A DNA stretch of 64,000 bases, from NCBI RefSeq assembly GCF_009939195.1, contig NZ_JAACKC010000010.1:103340-167339 (forward strand). Reading direction: 5' to 3'. Origin of the DNA: Acinetobacter kanungonis (GTDB taxonomy: Bacteria > Pseudomonadota > Gammaproteobacteria > Pseudomonadales > Moraxellaceae). The position numbers and the translations under genes were made by a program. Shown piece after piece: positions 1 to 8,925 of the stretch; position 1 is the stretch's first letter, and each line of letters begins with the position of its first letter. The notes beneath the pieces were generated by a model. That model was not told the DNA's origin and did no database searches. It was given only the letters and a program-made list of their open reading frames with translations.

Positions 1-172
1 AATTGTCAGATCAGTCAATTTTGCGCATAAAAAAGCAAGAATTGCTTAAATTGTGTAGAACAGGGATGAATCTGAAGAGGGATGCTCAAAGGCTGAATTC
101 TGTCAAAAATACCAGTAGCTCAAATCACCCACATAGCATTCAGCCTGAAACAGGGCGTGAAGGAGGCTAAAA

Positions 173-232
173 ATGAGAAAAATAGCCGAATTGTATGCTT
201 ATGCAGCAGATCTGGGTGTTAGGCAAAACTGA
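173..232 (+). CDS. Possible 19-residue small ORF
   Basis: An ATG at 173 is preceded by AAGGAGG at 160-166 with a 6-base spacer, which is a near-ideal ribosome-binding site. The frame encodes 19 residues and stops at TGA 230-232. The peptide starts MRKIAELYAYAADLGV and has no signal peptide or membrane segment. It could be a genuine small protein, a leader peptide, or the decayed start of a longer gene. The only support is the strength of the ribosome-binding site, so confidence is low. Confidence 0.25.
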   Translation: MRKIAELYAYAADLGVRQN

Positions 233-242
233 TGAATGATAT

Positions 243-252
243 ATCGTACGAT
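243..252. promoter_or_regulatory. Perfect palindrome, possible operator
   Basis: ATCGTACGAT is a perfect 10-base palindrome flanked by AT-rich arms (ATAT before, TATAT after). The ten bases ATATATCGTA at 239-248 recur exactly at 60088-60097, ahead of ohr, where the dyad is ATCGT-AC-ACGAT. A binding site for a MarR- or TetR-type repressor would look like this, but no regulator gene is next to either copy. Confidence 0.25.
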
Positions 253-365
253 TATATTTATGAATCATCAGTTCAAAATATGGGTATTTATTAAATAAAT
301 ATTGGGTGGTAATTTAAAAAAGTTCAATTAGAATCCAAAAATTCAACAAGAACACATCCTGGGGG

Positions 366-386
366 AACATCGTTTTTAACGGTGTT
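366..386 (+). promoter_or_regulatory. Hairpin in the pntAA leader
   Basis: AACATCGTT (366-374) can pair with AACGGTGTT (378-386) around a TTT loop, giving 9 bp with one G-U pair. It ends about 20 bases before the pntAA ribosome-binding site (GAGG, 408-411). No T-run follows, so it is not a standard terminator. It may stabilise or control the pnt mRNA. Confidence 0.3.
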
Positions 387-418
387 TGCTAGAGAAAAAT
401 TTAGCTTGAGGAATGCTC

Positions 419-1546
419 ATGCAAATCGGAATCCCAACCGAAACTGTCGTCGGTGAACATCGCGTAGCTGCTACGCCTGAGACAGTCAAGAAGTTGATCA
501 ACGCTGGTCATACTGTGGTCATTCAACGTGGCGCGGGTGTTAATGCTGCGTACATTGACAGTGCTTATGAACAAGTTGGTGCCAAAATTACAGAAGATGC
601 CTATACCGGCAGTCAACTGATTTTGAAAGTCCGTGCCCCAAAGGGTGAGGAAATTCAAAAATTGGCAGCAAACACCACCGTAGTGGCAATGTTTGACCCG
701 TACCGTAACACCGAGCTTGATCAATTTGCATCACAACAAGTGTCTGCATTTGCATTAGAGCTGTTGCCACGTACTTTGTCTCGTGCGCAAAACATGGACG
801 TGTTGTCTTCTCAAGCCAACCTTGCAGGTTATAAGTCTGTACTTTTGGCTGCGGCAGAATATCAACGTATGTTCCCAATGTTAATGACGGCTGCAGGTAC
901 TGTTAAGCCTGCACGTGTTGTGATCATGGGTGTGGGTGTGGCAGGTCTGCAAGCCATTGCTACGGCAAAACGTCTAGGTGCAGTGGTTGAAGCTACAGAT
1001 TTACGTCCAACTGCAAAAGACCAAGTGGAATCTTTGGGTGGTAAGTGGTTAGACGTGCCAATGTCTGAAGAAGAGCAACAACGTGCAGCAGATGCCGCGA
1101 AAAACGGTTATGGATGGATGCCAGGTGAGCAATACATCAAAGACCAAGCGGCAATCGTGGACAAAGCGGTATCGAATGCAGATATCGTAATTACCACGGC
1201 ATTGTTACCAGGTCGTGATGCACCACGTTTAATCAAGGCTGAAACCGTTGCCAAGATGAAACCGGGTTCAGTCATTCTAGACATGGCGGTGGAAACAGGC
1301 GGTAACGTTGAAGGTTCACAATGTGGTACGACCGTTACGACGAGTAATGGTGTGAAGATTTTGGGTATTCCAAATATTCCATCGACCGTGTCTACCGAAG
1401 CATCTGCACTGTATGCACGTAACGTTTTTAATTTTGTCGAAACATTATTTGATAAGGACAAAAACTTTGTCTTGAATCAAGAAGATGAAATTCAAAAAGC
1501 CCTAATGGTCACTCATGGCGGTCAAGTACTGCTGAAGCGTGGTTAA
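419..1546 (+). CDS. pntAA: NAD(P) transhydrogenase alpha subunit, part 1
   Basis: This is the soluble NAD(H)-binding domain I of proton-translocating transhydrogenase, which drives NADP+ reduction by NADH with the proton gradient. The 375-residue protein opens [20 protein letters not shown], as in alanine dehydrogenase/PntA proteins, and has a Rossmann glycine motif [20 protein letters not shown] near residue 170 followed by an acidic ATDLRP strand end. An in-frame ATG at 413 lies only one base from GAGG, so the ATG at 419 (7-base spacing) is the better start. It is followed by pntAB (11-base gap) and pntB, so the alpha subunit is split into two chains as in Rhodospirillum rubrum, not fused as in E. 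coli. Confidence 0.95.
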   Translation: MQIGIPTETVVGEHRVAATPETVKKLINAGHTVVIQRGAGVNAAYIDSAYEQVGAKITEDAYTGSQLILKVRAPKGEEIQKLAANTTVVAMFDPYRNTELDQFASQQVSAFALELLPRTLSRAQNMDVLSSQANLAGYKSVLLAAAEYQRMFPMLMTAAGTVKPARVVIMGVGVAGLQAIATAKRLGAVVEATDLRPTAKDQVESLGGKWLDVPMSEEEQQRAADAAKNGYGWMPGEQYIKDQAAIVDKAVSNADIVITTALLPGRDAPRLIKAETVAKMKPGSVILDMAVETGGNVEGSQCGTTVTTSNGVKILGIPNIPSTVSTEASALYARNVFNFVETLFDKDKNFVLNQEDEIQKALMVTHGGQVLLKRG

Positions 1547-1557
1547 GGAGATTTCTC

Positions 1558-1881
1558 ATGGTTGAAACGATTACTATTTTCGTCCTTGCCATCTTCGTAG
1601 GTTATTACGTGGTATGGGGCGTAACGCCAGCATTACATACGCCATTAATGGCGGTAACTAATGCATTGTCATCCATCATCATTGTGGGTGCAATGCTGCA
1701 AACTGTAGGTATGCCTGCGATTGGTATGGAAGCAAATGTTGCATTCCAAAGCGTGAATGTGGTGAGCATTTTGGGTGCAGTGGCTGTGTTCTTGGCAAGT
1801 ATCAATATTTTCGGTGGCTTTGCTGTAACTGCTCGTATGCTTGAAATGTTCAAGCCAAAGCAAAAGAAAAAAGAGGGCTAA
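1558..1881 (+). CDS. pntAB: NAD(P) transhydrogenase alpha subunit, part 2
   Basis: A 107-residue membrane protein that forms the N-terminal part of transhydrogenase domain II. It has three hydrophobic segments (about residues 3-20, 33-52 and 63-86), including the family-typical stretch [20 protein letters not shown], and a basic C-terminal tail. A ribosome-binding site AAGGAG precedes the ATG. It sits between the NAD-binding subunit and PntB with short gaps, as expected for a three-subunit enzyme in the inner membrane. Confidence 0.95.
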   Translation: MVETITIFVLAIFVGYYVVWGVTPALHTPLMAVTNALSSIIIVGAMLQTVGMPAIGMEANVAFQSVNVVSILGAVAVFLASINIFGGFAVTARMLEMFKPKQKKKEG

Positions 1882-1884
1882 TAC

Positions 1885-3339
1885 ATGGAATTCATTCGAG
1901 ACTATGCGGATTGGTTCTACCTTATTGGTGCCGTCCTCTTTATCCTCACGTTGCGTGGCTTGTCAGGTCCTAAGACCGCAATTCAAGGTAACCGTTACGG
2001 TATGATCGCTATGGCAATTGCTGTGGTGACTACCTTCTTTGTTGCAGACCATCCTGTGATTTGGATGATTGGTGGGGCAATGGTATTGGGTGCGGTTGTC
2101 GGTATCGCACGTGCTCGTACGGTTCCAATGACGCAAATGCCAGAAACAGTGGCTTTAATGCACTCTTTGGTCGGTTTGGCTGCGGTACTCATTGCGATTG
2201 CAGCGATTCTGCATAACAACCAACTCACTGTATTGTTTGAACAAAATGAAGCAGCTTTAACTGCTGCGGGCGTTCAACATGCACATATGAGCTCGGTTCA
2301 TTTATTTGAACTGTTTGTAGGTTGCTTCGTTGGTGCAATCACCTTTACTGCATCGGTATTCGCATACGGTAAATTGGCTGCGAAGAAATGGGCAAAAACC
2401 ATTTCGGGTGCATGGGTTAAACCAGTTCAAGCAACCATCTTTATTGTAATGTTGGTCTGTGGTTTCACATTCTTTACCACGGGCAACATGGCTGCATTCT
2501 GGGCGATGACTGCACTTGCACTTGCATTCGGTTGGGTGTGGATTGCGCCAGTCGGTGGTGGTGATATGCCAGTTGTGGTCTCACTGCTTAACTCATTCTC
2601 AGGTTGGGCTGCGGCAGGGATTGGTTTTACCCTTGAAAACAATATGTTGATTGTTGCGGGTTCATTGGTGGGTTCTTCGGGTGCGATTCTGTCCTACATC
2701 ATGTGTAAGGCGATGAATCGTTCAATCATCAACGTCTTGTTTGGTGGTGCGATGGGTGGTGCGGCAGTTGCGTCAGCAGACAAAGGTGAGCAAGTTCAAC
2801 GTAACCATCGTTCTGGTTCGGCAGATGACGCAGGCTTCTTGATGTCAAATGCGGACAGTGTTGTGATTGTACCGGGTTATGGTATGGCGCAAGGTCGTGC
2901 ACAGAATGCGGTAAAAGAGTTATGTGAAATCCTGAAAGAACAGGGTGTAAAAGTTCGTTTTGCTATTCACCCTGTTGCAGGTCGTATGCCAGGTCACATG
3001 AACGTATTACTTGCAGAAGCAGATGTCGCGTATGAAGACATCTTGGAAATGGATGAAATTAACTCTGACTTCCCAGCGACTGACGTAGTACTAGTGATTG
3101 GTGCGAACGACGTGGTTAACCCTGCGGCAAAAGACGATCCAAGCTCACCAATTTACGGTATGCCAATTCTTGAAGCACATAAAGCACGTACCATTATGGT
3201 GATCAAGCGCTCTATGGCGACAGGTTATGCAGGCTTAGACAACGATTTGTTCTACAATGAAAAAACCATGATGGTCTTCGGTGATGCGAAGAAAGTTGTG
3301 GAAGATATGACGAAAGCGATTAATGGTGGCGGACACTAA
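1885..3339 (+). CDS. pntB: NAD(P) transhydrogenase beta subunit
   Basis: The 484-residue beta subunit carries the remaining membrane helices of domain II (roughly residues 5-270) and the NADP(H)-binding domain III at the C-terminus. Domain III is recognisable from VVIVPGYGMAQGRAQNAV near residue 325, followed by VRFAIHPVAGRMPGHMNVLL and VLVIGANDVVNPAA. It starts three bases after pntAB and closes the operon. A palindromic repeat and a UUCG-loop terminator follow immediately. Confidence 0.96.
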   Translation: MEFIRDYADWFYLIGAVLFILTLRGLSGPKTAIQGNRYGMIAMAIAVVTTFFVADHPVIWMIGGAMVLGAVVGIARARTVPMTQMPETVALMHSLVGLAAVLIAIAAILHNNQLTVLFEQNEAALTAAGVQHAHMSSVHLFELFVGCFVGAITFTASVFAYGKLAAKKWAKTISGAWVKPVQATIFIVMLVCGFTFFTTGNMAAFWAMTALALAFGWVWIAPVGGGDMPVVVSLLNSFSGWAAAGIGFTLENNMLIVAGSLVGSSGAILSYIMCKAMNRSIINVLFGGAMGGAAVASADKGEQVQRNHRSGSADDAGFLMSNADSVVIVPGYGMAQGRAQNAVKELCEILKEQGVKVRFAIHPVAGRMPGHMNVLLAEADVAYEDILEMDEINSDFPATDVVLVIGANDVVNPAAKDDPSSPIYGMPILEAHKARTIMVIKRSMATGYAGLDNDLFYNEKTMMVFGDAKKVVEDMTKAINGGGH

Positions 3340-3354
3340 ATCAAAGTCTCAAGT

Positions 3355-3386
3355 CCCTCTTTTATAAAGAGGGATTTAGGGAGATT
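3355..3386. repeat. Palindromic intergenic repeat, copy 1
   Basis: CCCTCTTT-TAT-AAAGAGGG (3355-3373) is a 19-base palindrome followed by ATTTAGGGAGATT. Nearly the same block occurs between pheS and pheT (39533-39562: an 18-base palindrome then TTAGGGGAGATT). The shared palindrome plus its AGGG-AGATT tail marks a repeated intergenic element and not a chance hairpin. Confidence 0.6.
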
Positions 3387-3414
3387 AAAACCATCCTTCG
3401 GGGTGGTTTTTTTA
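3387..3414 (+). terminator. Terminator after pntB (UUCG loop)
   Basis: AAAACCATCC pairs with GGGTGGTTTT (one G-U pair) around TTCG, followed by a T-run. The C(UUCG)G closing is an unusually stable tetraloop. A near-copy lies at 6652-6679. Confidence 0.85.
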
Positions 3415-3774
3415 CGGCTGAAATTCGATCTTCACAAGGTAAGCCTATCCTTTATTTTTTAATATTAAGCTGTTGGGGTGGGAGTGAGTGAGGGCGTGTT
3501 GAATGCATCATCTACTGCTGCTATGGGTTAAGTTAAATATTTAAAACATTTTGTTTGCAACATTTGTTTGAATAATTTTAGGCGCTGCTATTCTTTAAAA
3601 TTGATTGAAAAGCGCTCAAAATATAGGGGTAGGTGATTTAAATGACGAAGAGGTTTGATGGTCAGATCTAACCGCGTGGAGGTTTAGCAGCGGTATAAGA
3701 CATGTGAATTTATCTGCTTGCATATTCTCTCATGTGGTCTAGTTAGGTGCGCCAATCAATGTGAGAGGTGACTT
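3415..3774. other. Intergenic gap pntB-DUF3303
   Basis: These 360 bases hold no ORF with a credible start and no clear repeat. A promoter for the downstream small gene is expected, but I could not pick one with confidence. Confidence 0.5.
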
Positions 3775-4053
3775 ATGTTGTTTATAGTTAAGTATAGTAT
3801 TCGCCCTGAAAACCGTAATGCTGCAATGGAACGGTTTTTGAAGACAGGAGGTACAGTACCTTCGGGCATAAAAATGTTAGGTCGATGGCATGCTATTGCA
3901 CAGCTCTCTGGTGTTGCAATCATTGAGGCTAGTGATGCCATGTTGATTCAACAGTGGGTAATGGAGTGGAATGACCTCCTTTCTATGGAAGTCTATCCTG
4001 CGTTAACTGATGAGCAAGCGGGTCCACTGATGATTGCTGCACTCTCCAAGTAG
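3775..4053 (+). CDS. DUF3303-like small protein
   Basis: A 92-residue soluble protein opening LFIVKYSIRPENRNAAMERF, with the later stretch MLGRWHAIAQLSGVAIIEAS. This resembles the DUF3303 family, small alpha/beta proteins of ferredoxin-like fold and unknown function. The ribosome-binding site GAGAGGTGA supports the ATG at 3775. It stands alone, with more than 350 bases free on each side, so the neighbourhood gives no hint of function. No catalytic motif is visible. Confidence 0.75.
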   Translation: MLFIVKYSIRPENRNAAMERFLKTGGTVPSGIKMLGRWHAIAQLSGVAIIEASDAMLIQQWVMEWNDLLSMEVYPALTDEQAGPLMIAALSK

Positions 4054-4520
4054 GGTGTGAGCAGAACCCGATAGAGTCAGATCAGTCTGAGTGGATTTTA
4101 TTGAGGGCTATCTCCGTGTGAGATAGCTCCAAAGTTAGATTGAATTGTTCTACGAGGGTGATGGTGTAAGTTGTTCTGCTATTTTTGAGGGTTTTAAAAA
4201 TAATAAATTCTTAATTTTTCAAATTGTCCGTTTTTTACTGAAAAGAATAAGTCACATTTTGGAAGCAGTACATTTAATAAAAACTATTAATTTTTACTAC
4301 ATGATTTATTTAAATGATTATTTTAATTCTATTTTTCTAAAGATTGATCGTTAAGTGTTTTGGTTGTTATTGTCAGGTGTTTACTTTGAAAGTATAGCTT
4401 TTATTAATATTTTTATGAAGTTACTGTAAGTACATTGGTTTTTTTAATTGTTATTGAGAAAGATTATTAATAAGCTTAATATTTGCGAATAATTTTTTAT
4501 GCTTCCATTTTTAAGATTTT
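4054..4520. other. AT-rich gap before the siderophore receptor
   Basis: No convincing gene. A stem-loop GCTATCTC/GAGATAGC (4107-4127) lies 55 bases after the DUF3303 gene but lacks a T-run. The rest is very AT-rich and presumably carries the receptor promoter. A 69-codon TTG-started frame at 4145-4354 has no ribosome-binding site and AT-driven composition, so I do not call it a gene. Confidence 0.5.
4456..4469. promoter_or_regulatory. Weak Fur-box-like site
   Basis: GAGAAAGATTATTA matches 11 of 14 positions of the Fur half-consensus GATAATGATTATCA and lies about 50 bases ahead of a siderophore receptor gene, where Fur control is expected. In DNA this AT-rich such a match can arise by chance. 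Confidence 0.25.
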
Positions 4521-6620
4521 ATGAAAAAAAGTACTCCCATTTGGTTTGTGCCAAGCAGCTTGGCATTGGCAATTTTATCTGTAACGCAACCGACCCTTGC
4601 TGAAGACAGTGTCCTTCCAACCATTACGTTAACGGCAGAAAATCCACAATCCGATGGTGATGTACCCACCACTACGCAAAGCTTAAAGTCAGAGCAGCCG
4701 TTATTTAAAACAGCAAAATCAGTTTCGGTGGTTACCAAAGAACAAATTGAAAAAAAGCAAGCCATGAATTTGACCGATGCCATTCAAGGCGTGGCTGGAG
4801 TCATTTCAGCACCATTGGGTCGCCGTGGTGCAGATGATTTTATTATTCGCGGGCAATTGTCGTCCGACGCAATTTATGTCGATGGTTTACGTCAGGCTCA
4901 AGCTTCTGATTCACCGAGTAATATTACAGGTCTAGAGCGCATTGAGGTGGTGAAAGGTCCAGATTCCATGGATTTTGGTCAAACCGCACCGGGTGGGATT
5001 GTGAATTTGGTGACCATGCGCCCTGTACAGGATGATTTTAATCAGTTGGACTTGCGCTACGGCAGTCATAATTTGCGCCAAATTGGGGTGGATACCAACC
5101 ATACTATTGAGGGTTCGGATAAAGCGGCATGGCGTTTAAATGCGAACTATTCAGATCAAGATGATGCAACGGATCATGTGTATTTTAAAAACTTTTATAT
5201 CTCACCTTCGTATAATTTTGACTTGGGGGATCAGACGGATTTGTCGGTGATTGCGACTTATAACCATAAAGAATATGTTCGACAGCAGGGTTTGCCAGTC
5301 TATGGCAGTATTTTGCCCAACAGCAACGGGCAGGTGAACCGTCATTTATTTATTGGTGAGCCCAGTGCCGATCCCTATCTTTCAGACAGCATGCGTATTG
5401 GTTATAACCTGAAGCATGTTTTTGAGGATGGCTGGACATTCAAACAGAATTTTGCCGTACAAAATTCTCGTTTAGATGGGCAAGGCGTGTTTATTAGTAA
5501 ATCTACAGCGAGCAGTAGCACCATCACCCGTCAGGGGCGTGATCAGCATTATGATGATATAAATTTTAGTATTGATAATAATATTGCCAAAACAGTCGAA
5601 CTGGGCAATATGCAGCATCATATTATGCTGGGTTTAGATGGCATGCATGATACCCGTGATATCTGGAACTATAATTGTACGATCACGGCTTTAAATATTT
5701 ATACACCGAGCTATACCAATCAAGATTGGTGTGCCAGCAAGACTTTGCGCAGTGACAGTGTCGAAACAACGTTAAAAACCATGGGGGTGTATTTTAAAGA
5801 CCAAGTGGATGTGACGGATCGTTTTAATGTGAATTTAGGATTACGACATGACTGGGCATCCGTCGATGCCAAAAGTAATTATAACGACAATCAGAGCAGT
5901 AAAAGTAGTCAGGCATTTTCTGGCAGTATCGCAGGTTTATATACCTATAATGACTGGGTTTCGCCCTATGTGAGCTATTCCACTTCATTTTTACCAGTAA
6001 CCGATGTAGATGTGGATGGCAATGTATTCGACCCTGAAAAAGCTAAACAATATGAAGTCGGTTTTAAGTTTCAAACCTTGGATCAGCGCTTACAAGCCAG
6101 TCTGGCATGGTTTGATTTGACCCGTTTTAATGTGGTATCGAGCGATGCCAATGGAGATAACTATCAGACGGGTGAAGAGAATACTCAAGGCATTGAGACT
6201 GAGCTTGCTGTACGAGTCTTACCTAATTGGGTCGTGAATGCTAACTATACCTATTTACCGACAGCACGTATTGTAGATAGCGAAATCAGCAGTAATGAAG
6301 GGAAGCGCTTAAATAATGTTTCCGAACAAATGTTCAATCTCAATACTCGATATGAATTTAATCAAGGTGCATTACAAGGTTGGTTTATTGGAGCTGGGGT
6401 GCGCAGCGAATCGAAAAAGAGCAGTTATAAATATGATTACACGATTCCAGGTTATGCGTTATTTGATGCTGAAATGGGCTATGACGCTGGAACGTGGCAA
6501 GCCAGTGTGAATGCGAAAAACCTCTTTGATAAGGAATATTATGCAGGTGGTCTAAGTAACAATGTGGTCACCGTAGGGGATGAGCGTCAGATTAATTTAA
6601 ATTTGCGTTATAAATTTTAA
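4521..6620 (+). CDS. TonB-dependent siderophore receptor
   Basis: A 699-residue outer-membrane receptor importing ferric siderophore with TonB-ExbBD energy. Residues 1-27 are a signal peptide (cleavage near TLA-ED). A TonB-box-like PTITLTAEN follows, then a plug domain (about 50-170) with FIIRGQLSSDAIYVDGLRQ, IERIEVVKGPDSMDFGQ-type and APGGIVNLVT motifs. The rest is a beta-barrel ending in the family-typical NLNLRYKF with a terminal phenylalanine. The plug pattern is that of hydroxamate/ferrichrome-type receptors, but the ligand cannot be read from sequence. No siderophore biosynthesis genes are near. The ribosome-binding site is weak (TAAGA). Confidence 0.9.
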   Translation: MKKSTPIWFVPSSLALAILSVTQPTLAEDSVLPTITLTAENPQSDGDVPTTTQSLKSEQPLFKTAKSVSVVTKEQIEKKQAMNLTDAIQGVAGVISAPLGRRGADDFIIRGQLSSDAIYVDGLRQAQASDSPSNITGLERIEVVKGPDSMDFGQTAPGGIVNLVTMRPVQDDFNQLDLRYGSHNLRQIGVDTNHTIEGSDKAAWRLNANYSDQDDATDHVYFKNFYISPSYNFDLGDQTDLSVIATYNHKEYVRQQGLPVYGSILPNSNGQVNRHLFIGEPSADPYLSDSMRIGYNLKHVFEDGWTFKQNFAVQNSRLDGQGVFISKSTASSSTITRQGRDQHYDDINFSIDNNIAKTVELGNMQHHIMLGLDGMHDTRDIWNYNCTITALNIYTPSYTNQDWCASKTLRSDSVETTLKTMGVYFKDQVDVTDRFNVNLGLRHDWASVDAKSNYNDNQSSKSSQAFSGSIAGLYTYNDWVSPYVSYSTSFLPVTDVDVDGNVFDPEKAKQYEVGFKFQTLDQRLQASLAWFDLTRFNVVSSDANGDNYQTGEENTQGIETELAVRVLPNWVVNANYTYLPTARIVDSEISSNEGKRLNNVSEQMFNLNTRYEFNQGALQGWFIGAGVRSESKKSSYKYDYTIPGYALFDAEMGYDAGTWQASVNAKNLFDKEYYAGGLSNNVVTVGDERQINLNLRYKF

Positions 6621-6651
6621 ACGTTCAAGCTGGTAGTTTCATTGATAAATC

Positions 6652-6679
6652 AAAACCATCCTACGGGGTGGTTTTTTTA
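6652..6679 (+). terminator. Terminator after the siderophore receptor (UACG loop)
   Basis: AAAACCATCC/GGGTGGTTTT around TACG, followed by a T-run. It is almost base-for-base the terminator after pntB, differing in the loop (TACG for TTCG). Both are UNCG tetraloops. Confidence 0.85.
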
Positions 6680-6826
6680 TTGATGTACTTTGAATCGTAA
6701 CCGAGAAATTGAAAAAAAGTGGGCTGAAACGGCAGTTTTAAAATGCTGAATGAGTCACTTAATTTAAATTATGTGTTTTTCTTGGCACTGATTTTGCTTT
6801 TTTGTGAACATAATTTGGGGGTGTTC

Positions 6827-8167
6827 ATGAAAAAAATAAACTATATCTACTTCATCATGTTAGGGCTGCTATCAAGCGCAAGTTTTGCGGCTGATCCTGT
6901 AGCAACACAAGCACAAAACATTCAGGAAATTCGCATTTCACTCGACAGTGTCTGGGTGGTCATGGGCGGGATTTTGGTCTTTTTCATGCAGGCGGGTTTT
7001 GCCTTGGTCGAAAGTGGTTCTGTCCGTGGCAAAAACACGGTCAATGTCCTTATGAAAAACTATATGGATGCTTGCTTGGGGGGCTTGGTCTTTTGGTTGA
7101 TTGGCTTTGGCTTGATGTTTGGCATCAATACCACGGGTTGGTTTGGTGCTAGTCATTTTGCGCCAAATGATTTGGATGATTGGCATTGGAACTTGGTGTT
7201 CTTTCAAATGATGTTTGCTGCAACTGCCACCACCATTGCCAGTGGTGCCATGGCGGAGCGAATTCATTTTGTGGCTTATGTGGTTAGTGCGGCAGTGGTC
7301 AGTGGTCTGATTTATCCAATTTTTGGGAGTTGGGCATGGGGCAGTCTGTTTGAGGGTGAGGGTTGGTTAAAGTCTCTCGGCTTCATCGATTTTGCGGGTT
7401 CAACCGTGGTGCATTCGATTGGCGGTTGGGTCGCTTTGGCTGGGATTGTGGTATTGGGTCCGCGTTTGGGGCGTTTTGGGCGGAATGGTCAGTCACATTA
7501 CTTGGCAGGTCATAACGTACCTTTAGTGGCGTTGGGTGGTTTTATCTTATGGTTGGCATGGTTTGGGTTTAATGCGGCTTCTACAGTGAATGCAACTGTC
7601 AGTATTGGACGTATAGCATTAAATACCCACTTGGCAGCATGTGCTGCCGCTGTTGCCTACATGCTGTATGCGCTTATGCGTGGTAAAGCCATTCTCATTC
7701 GCACCACAATTAATGCGTCTTTAGGGGGCTTGGTCGCAATTACTGCGGGCTGTGCCACCATGTCTCCATTATATGCGGTGGTGACAGGTCTGGCAGCAGG
7801 GCTGGTGGTCAGTGTCATGCCAGTTCTGATTGAAAAATTAAAACTCGATGATGTAGTCGATGCGGTTACCGTCCATGGCTTTTGTGGTGCTTGGGGGACA
7901 TTGGCGGCAGGGCTGTTTTATGAAGCAAGTCCATTCAATTCGCAAATTATTTCTATTCAGATTTTAGGTATCATTGCTGGTTTTGTCTGGGGTTTTGGTG
8001 TGGCATTTGTGGTGTTCAAAGTGCTGGAAAAAGTCTTGGGTGGTTTGCGTGTCAGCAAACAACATGAACAGCGTGGACTGGACTATACCGAACATGCCGA
8101 GTTGTCATACCCCGAGTTTCAGCGGGATGTGACTTTTGAAACCGATGGTATGACCAAACGCCATTAA
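6827..8167 (+). CDS. amt: Ammonium transporter, Amt family
   Basis: A 446-residue inner-membrane ammonium channel. A signal peptide (about 1-22, ASFA-ADP) precedes eleven hydrophobic segments. The two pore histidines are visible in STVVHSIGGW and DAVTVHGFCGAWGTL, and the ammonium-site region in GAMAERIHF. An upstream in-frame ATG at 6743 would add 28 residues before the signal peptide; the ATG at 6827, with a G-rich ribosome-binding site, is preferred. The usual partner gene glnK (a PII protein) is absent; an unrelated gene follows eight bases later. Confidence 0.93.
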   Translation: MKKINYIYFIMLGLLSSASFAADPVATQAQNIQEIRISLDSVWVVMGGILVFFMQAGFALVESGSVRGKNTVNVLMKNYMDACLGGLVFWLIGFGLMFGINTTGWFGASHFAPNDLDDWHWNLVFFQMMFAATATTIASGAMAERIHFVAYVVSAAVVSGLIYPIFGSWAWGSLFEGEGWLKSLGFIDFAGSTVVHSIGGWVALAGIVVLGPRLGRFGRNGQSHYLAGHNVPLVALGGFILWLAWFGFNAASTVNATVSIGRIALNTHLAACAAAVAYMLYALMRGKAILIRTTINASLGGLVAITAGCATMSPLYAVVTGLAAGLVVSVMPVLIEKLKLDDVVDAVTVHGFCGAWGTLAAGLFYEASPFNSQIISIQILGIIAGFVWGFGVAFVVFKVLEKVLGGLRVSKQHEQRGLDYTEHAELSYPEFQRDVTFETDGMTKRH

Positions 8168-8174
8168 GGAGTTC

Positions 8175-8789
8175 ATGAGTATGCCGAATGAATTATTGAC
8201 GATAGGGCAAAAGCGCACTGCAATTGAGCGGGGCTTAAGCCAATATATAACAGGAATTGCGCTGGAACGTGTCCTGAGTTATTGGGAGCAAGAATATGGC
8301 GATAAACCTTCTTTTGTACTGAACCGCTTTTTAAGTGAAGTGTGTAATACCGAAGAACTGCGGTTTTATCGAAAAGACATGCTGCGCCAAGTGCTGTTTG
8401 AAATCTCAGCGGTGGAAAAACAGGTTTTAATGCAAACCAAGCCGCAAGCCAAAGAAGAAGCCTTGGTTTCGGCTCAACTGACCGATGCTTTCATGCAGTT
8501 TGTGGTCTTTGTGGTGAAGGGGGTTGCGCAGTCGGACTATCCCGATTTTGATCAGGATGTTAAAGCACGCCTGAATGAATCAGGTTATGCGGTGGTCACA
8601 CAACAGGACATTCATGAATATGAATTTGTGAGCTGTTTGCCGATCACCAGTTATGCCAAAGTACTCACCACTATTTATGAAGTGTATTGCGAGTTTTATG
8701 GACCGAGTAAAGCGGACTATATCTTTGCGCGGGCCAAAGAACAGATTAAGCAACAATTTATGGATGTGGATCTACATCAATTGCTTTAG
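8175..8789 (+). CDS. Uncharacterised protein next to amt
   Basis: I do not recognise this 204-residue soluble protein. It is charged and probably mostly helical, without signal peptide or membrane segment. The region around residues 105-125 (AFMQFVVFVVKGV) is the most hydrophobic. The C-terminal third contains YAKVLTTIYEVYCEFYGPSK, which looks like a packed helical bundle. It starts seven bases after amt, behind AAGGAG at 8166-8171, so it is almost certainly co-transcribed. The start could equally be the second ATG at 8181, which has better spacing. Position suggests a role in nitrogen uptake or its control, but that is inference. Confidence 0.8.
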   Translation: MSMPNELLTIGQKRTAIERGLSQYITGIALERVLSYWEQEYGDKPSFVLNRFLSEVCNTEELRFYRKDMLRQVLFEISAVEKQVLMQTKPQAKEEALVSAQLTDAFMQFVVFVVKGVAQSDYPDFDQDVKARLNESGYAVVTQQDIHEYEFVSCLPITSYAKVLTTIYEVYCEFYGPSKADYIFARAKEQIKQQFMDVDLHQLL

Positions 8790-8867
8790 CAGGCATAAGT
8801 GTGAAGTAAGATAAAGCGTTTCAAGCGTGGGGCGTTTTATCAATCCATTGAACGGATGCTAGAAAAT

Positions 8868-8905
8868 AAAAAAGCCAGTTAGTCTTTAGATTAACTGGCT
8901 TTTTT
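8868..8905. terminator. Bidirectional terminator between convergent genes
   Basis: AAAAGCCAGTTA (8870-8881) pairs with TAACTGGCTTTT (8892-8903), with A- and T-runs on both sides. It lies between the amt operon and rsfS and can serve both. Confidence 0.85.
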
Positions 8906-8925
8906 AGACCGAATCGGTCAATTTC

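Larger units (their letters stand above)
1..418. other. Intergenic region upstream of pntAA
   Basis: No long gene is visible in the first 418 bases. The stretch holds a 19-codon ORF with a strong ribosome-binding site (173-232), a perfect 10-base palindrome (243-252), and a 9-bp hairpin just ahead of pntAA (366-386). I found no convincing -35/-10 pair for pntAA. The upstream neighbour lies outside the window. Confidence 0.6.

Noticed and set aside
4145..4354. 69-codon frame between DUF3303 and the siderophore receptor
   Set aside because: It starts with TTG, has no ribosome-binding site, and its Phe/Ile/Asn/Lys-rich composition is what AT-rich DNA gives by chance.
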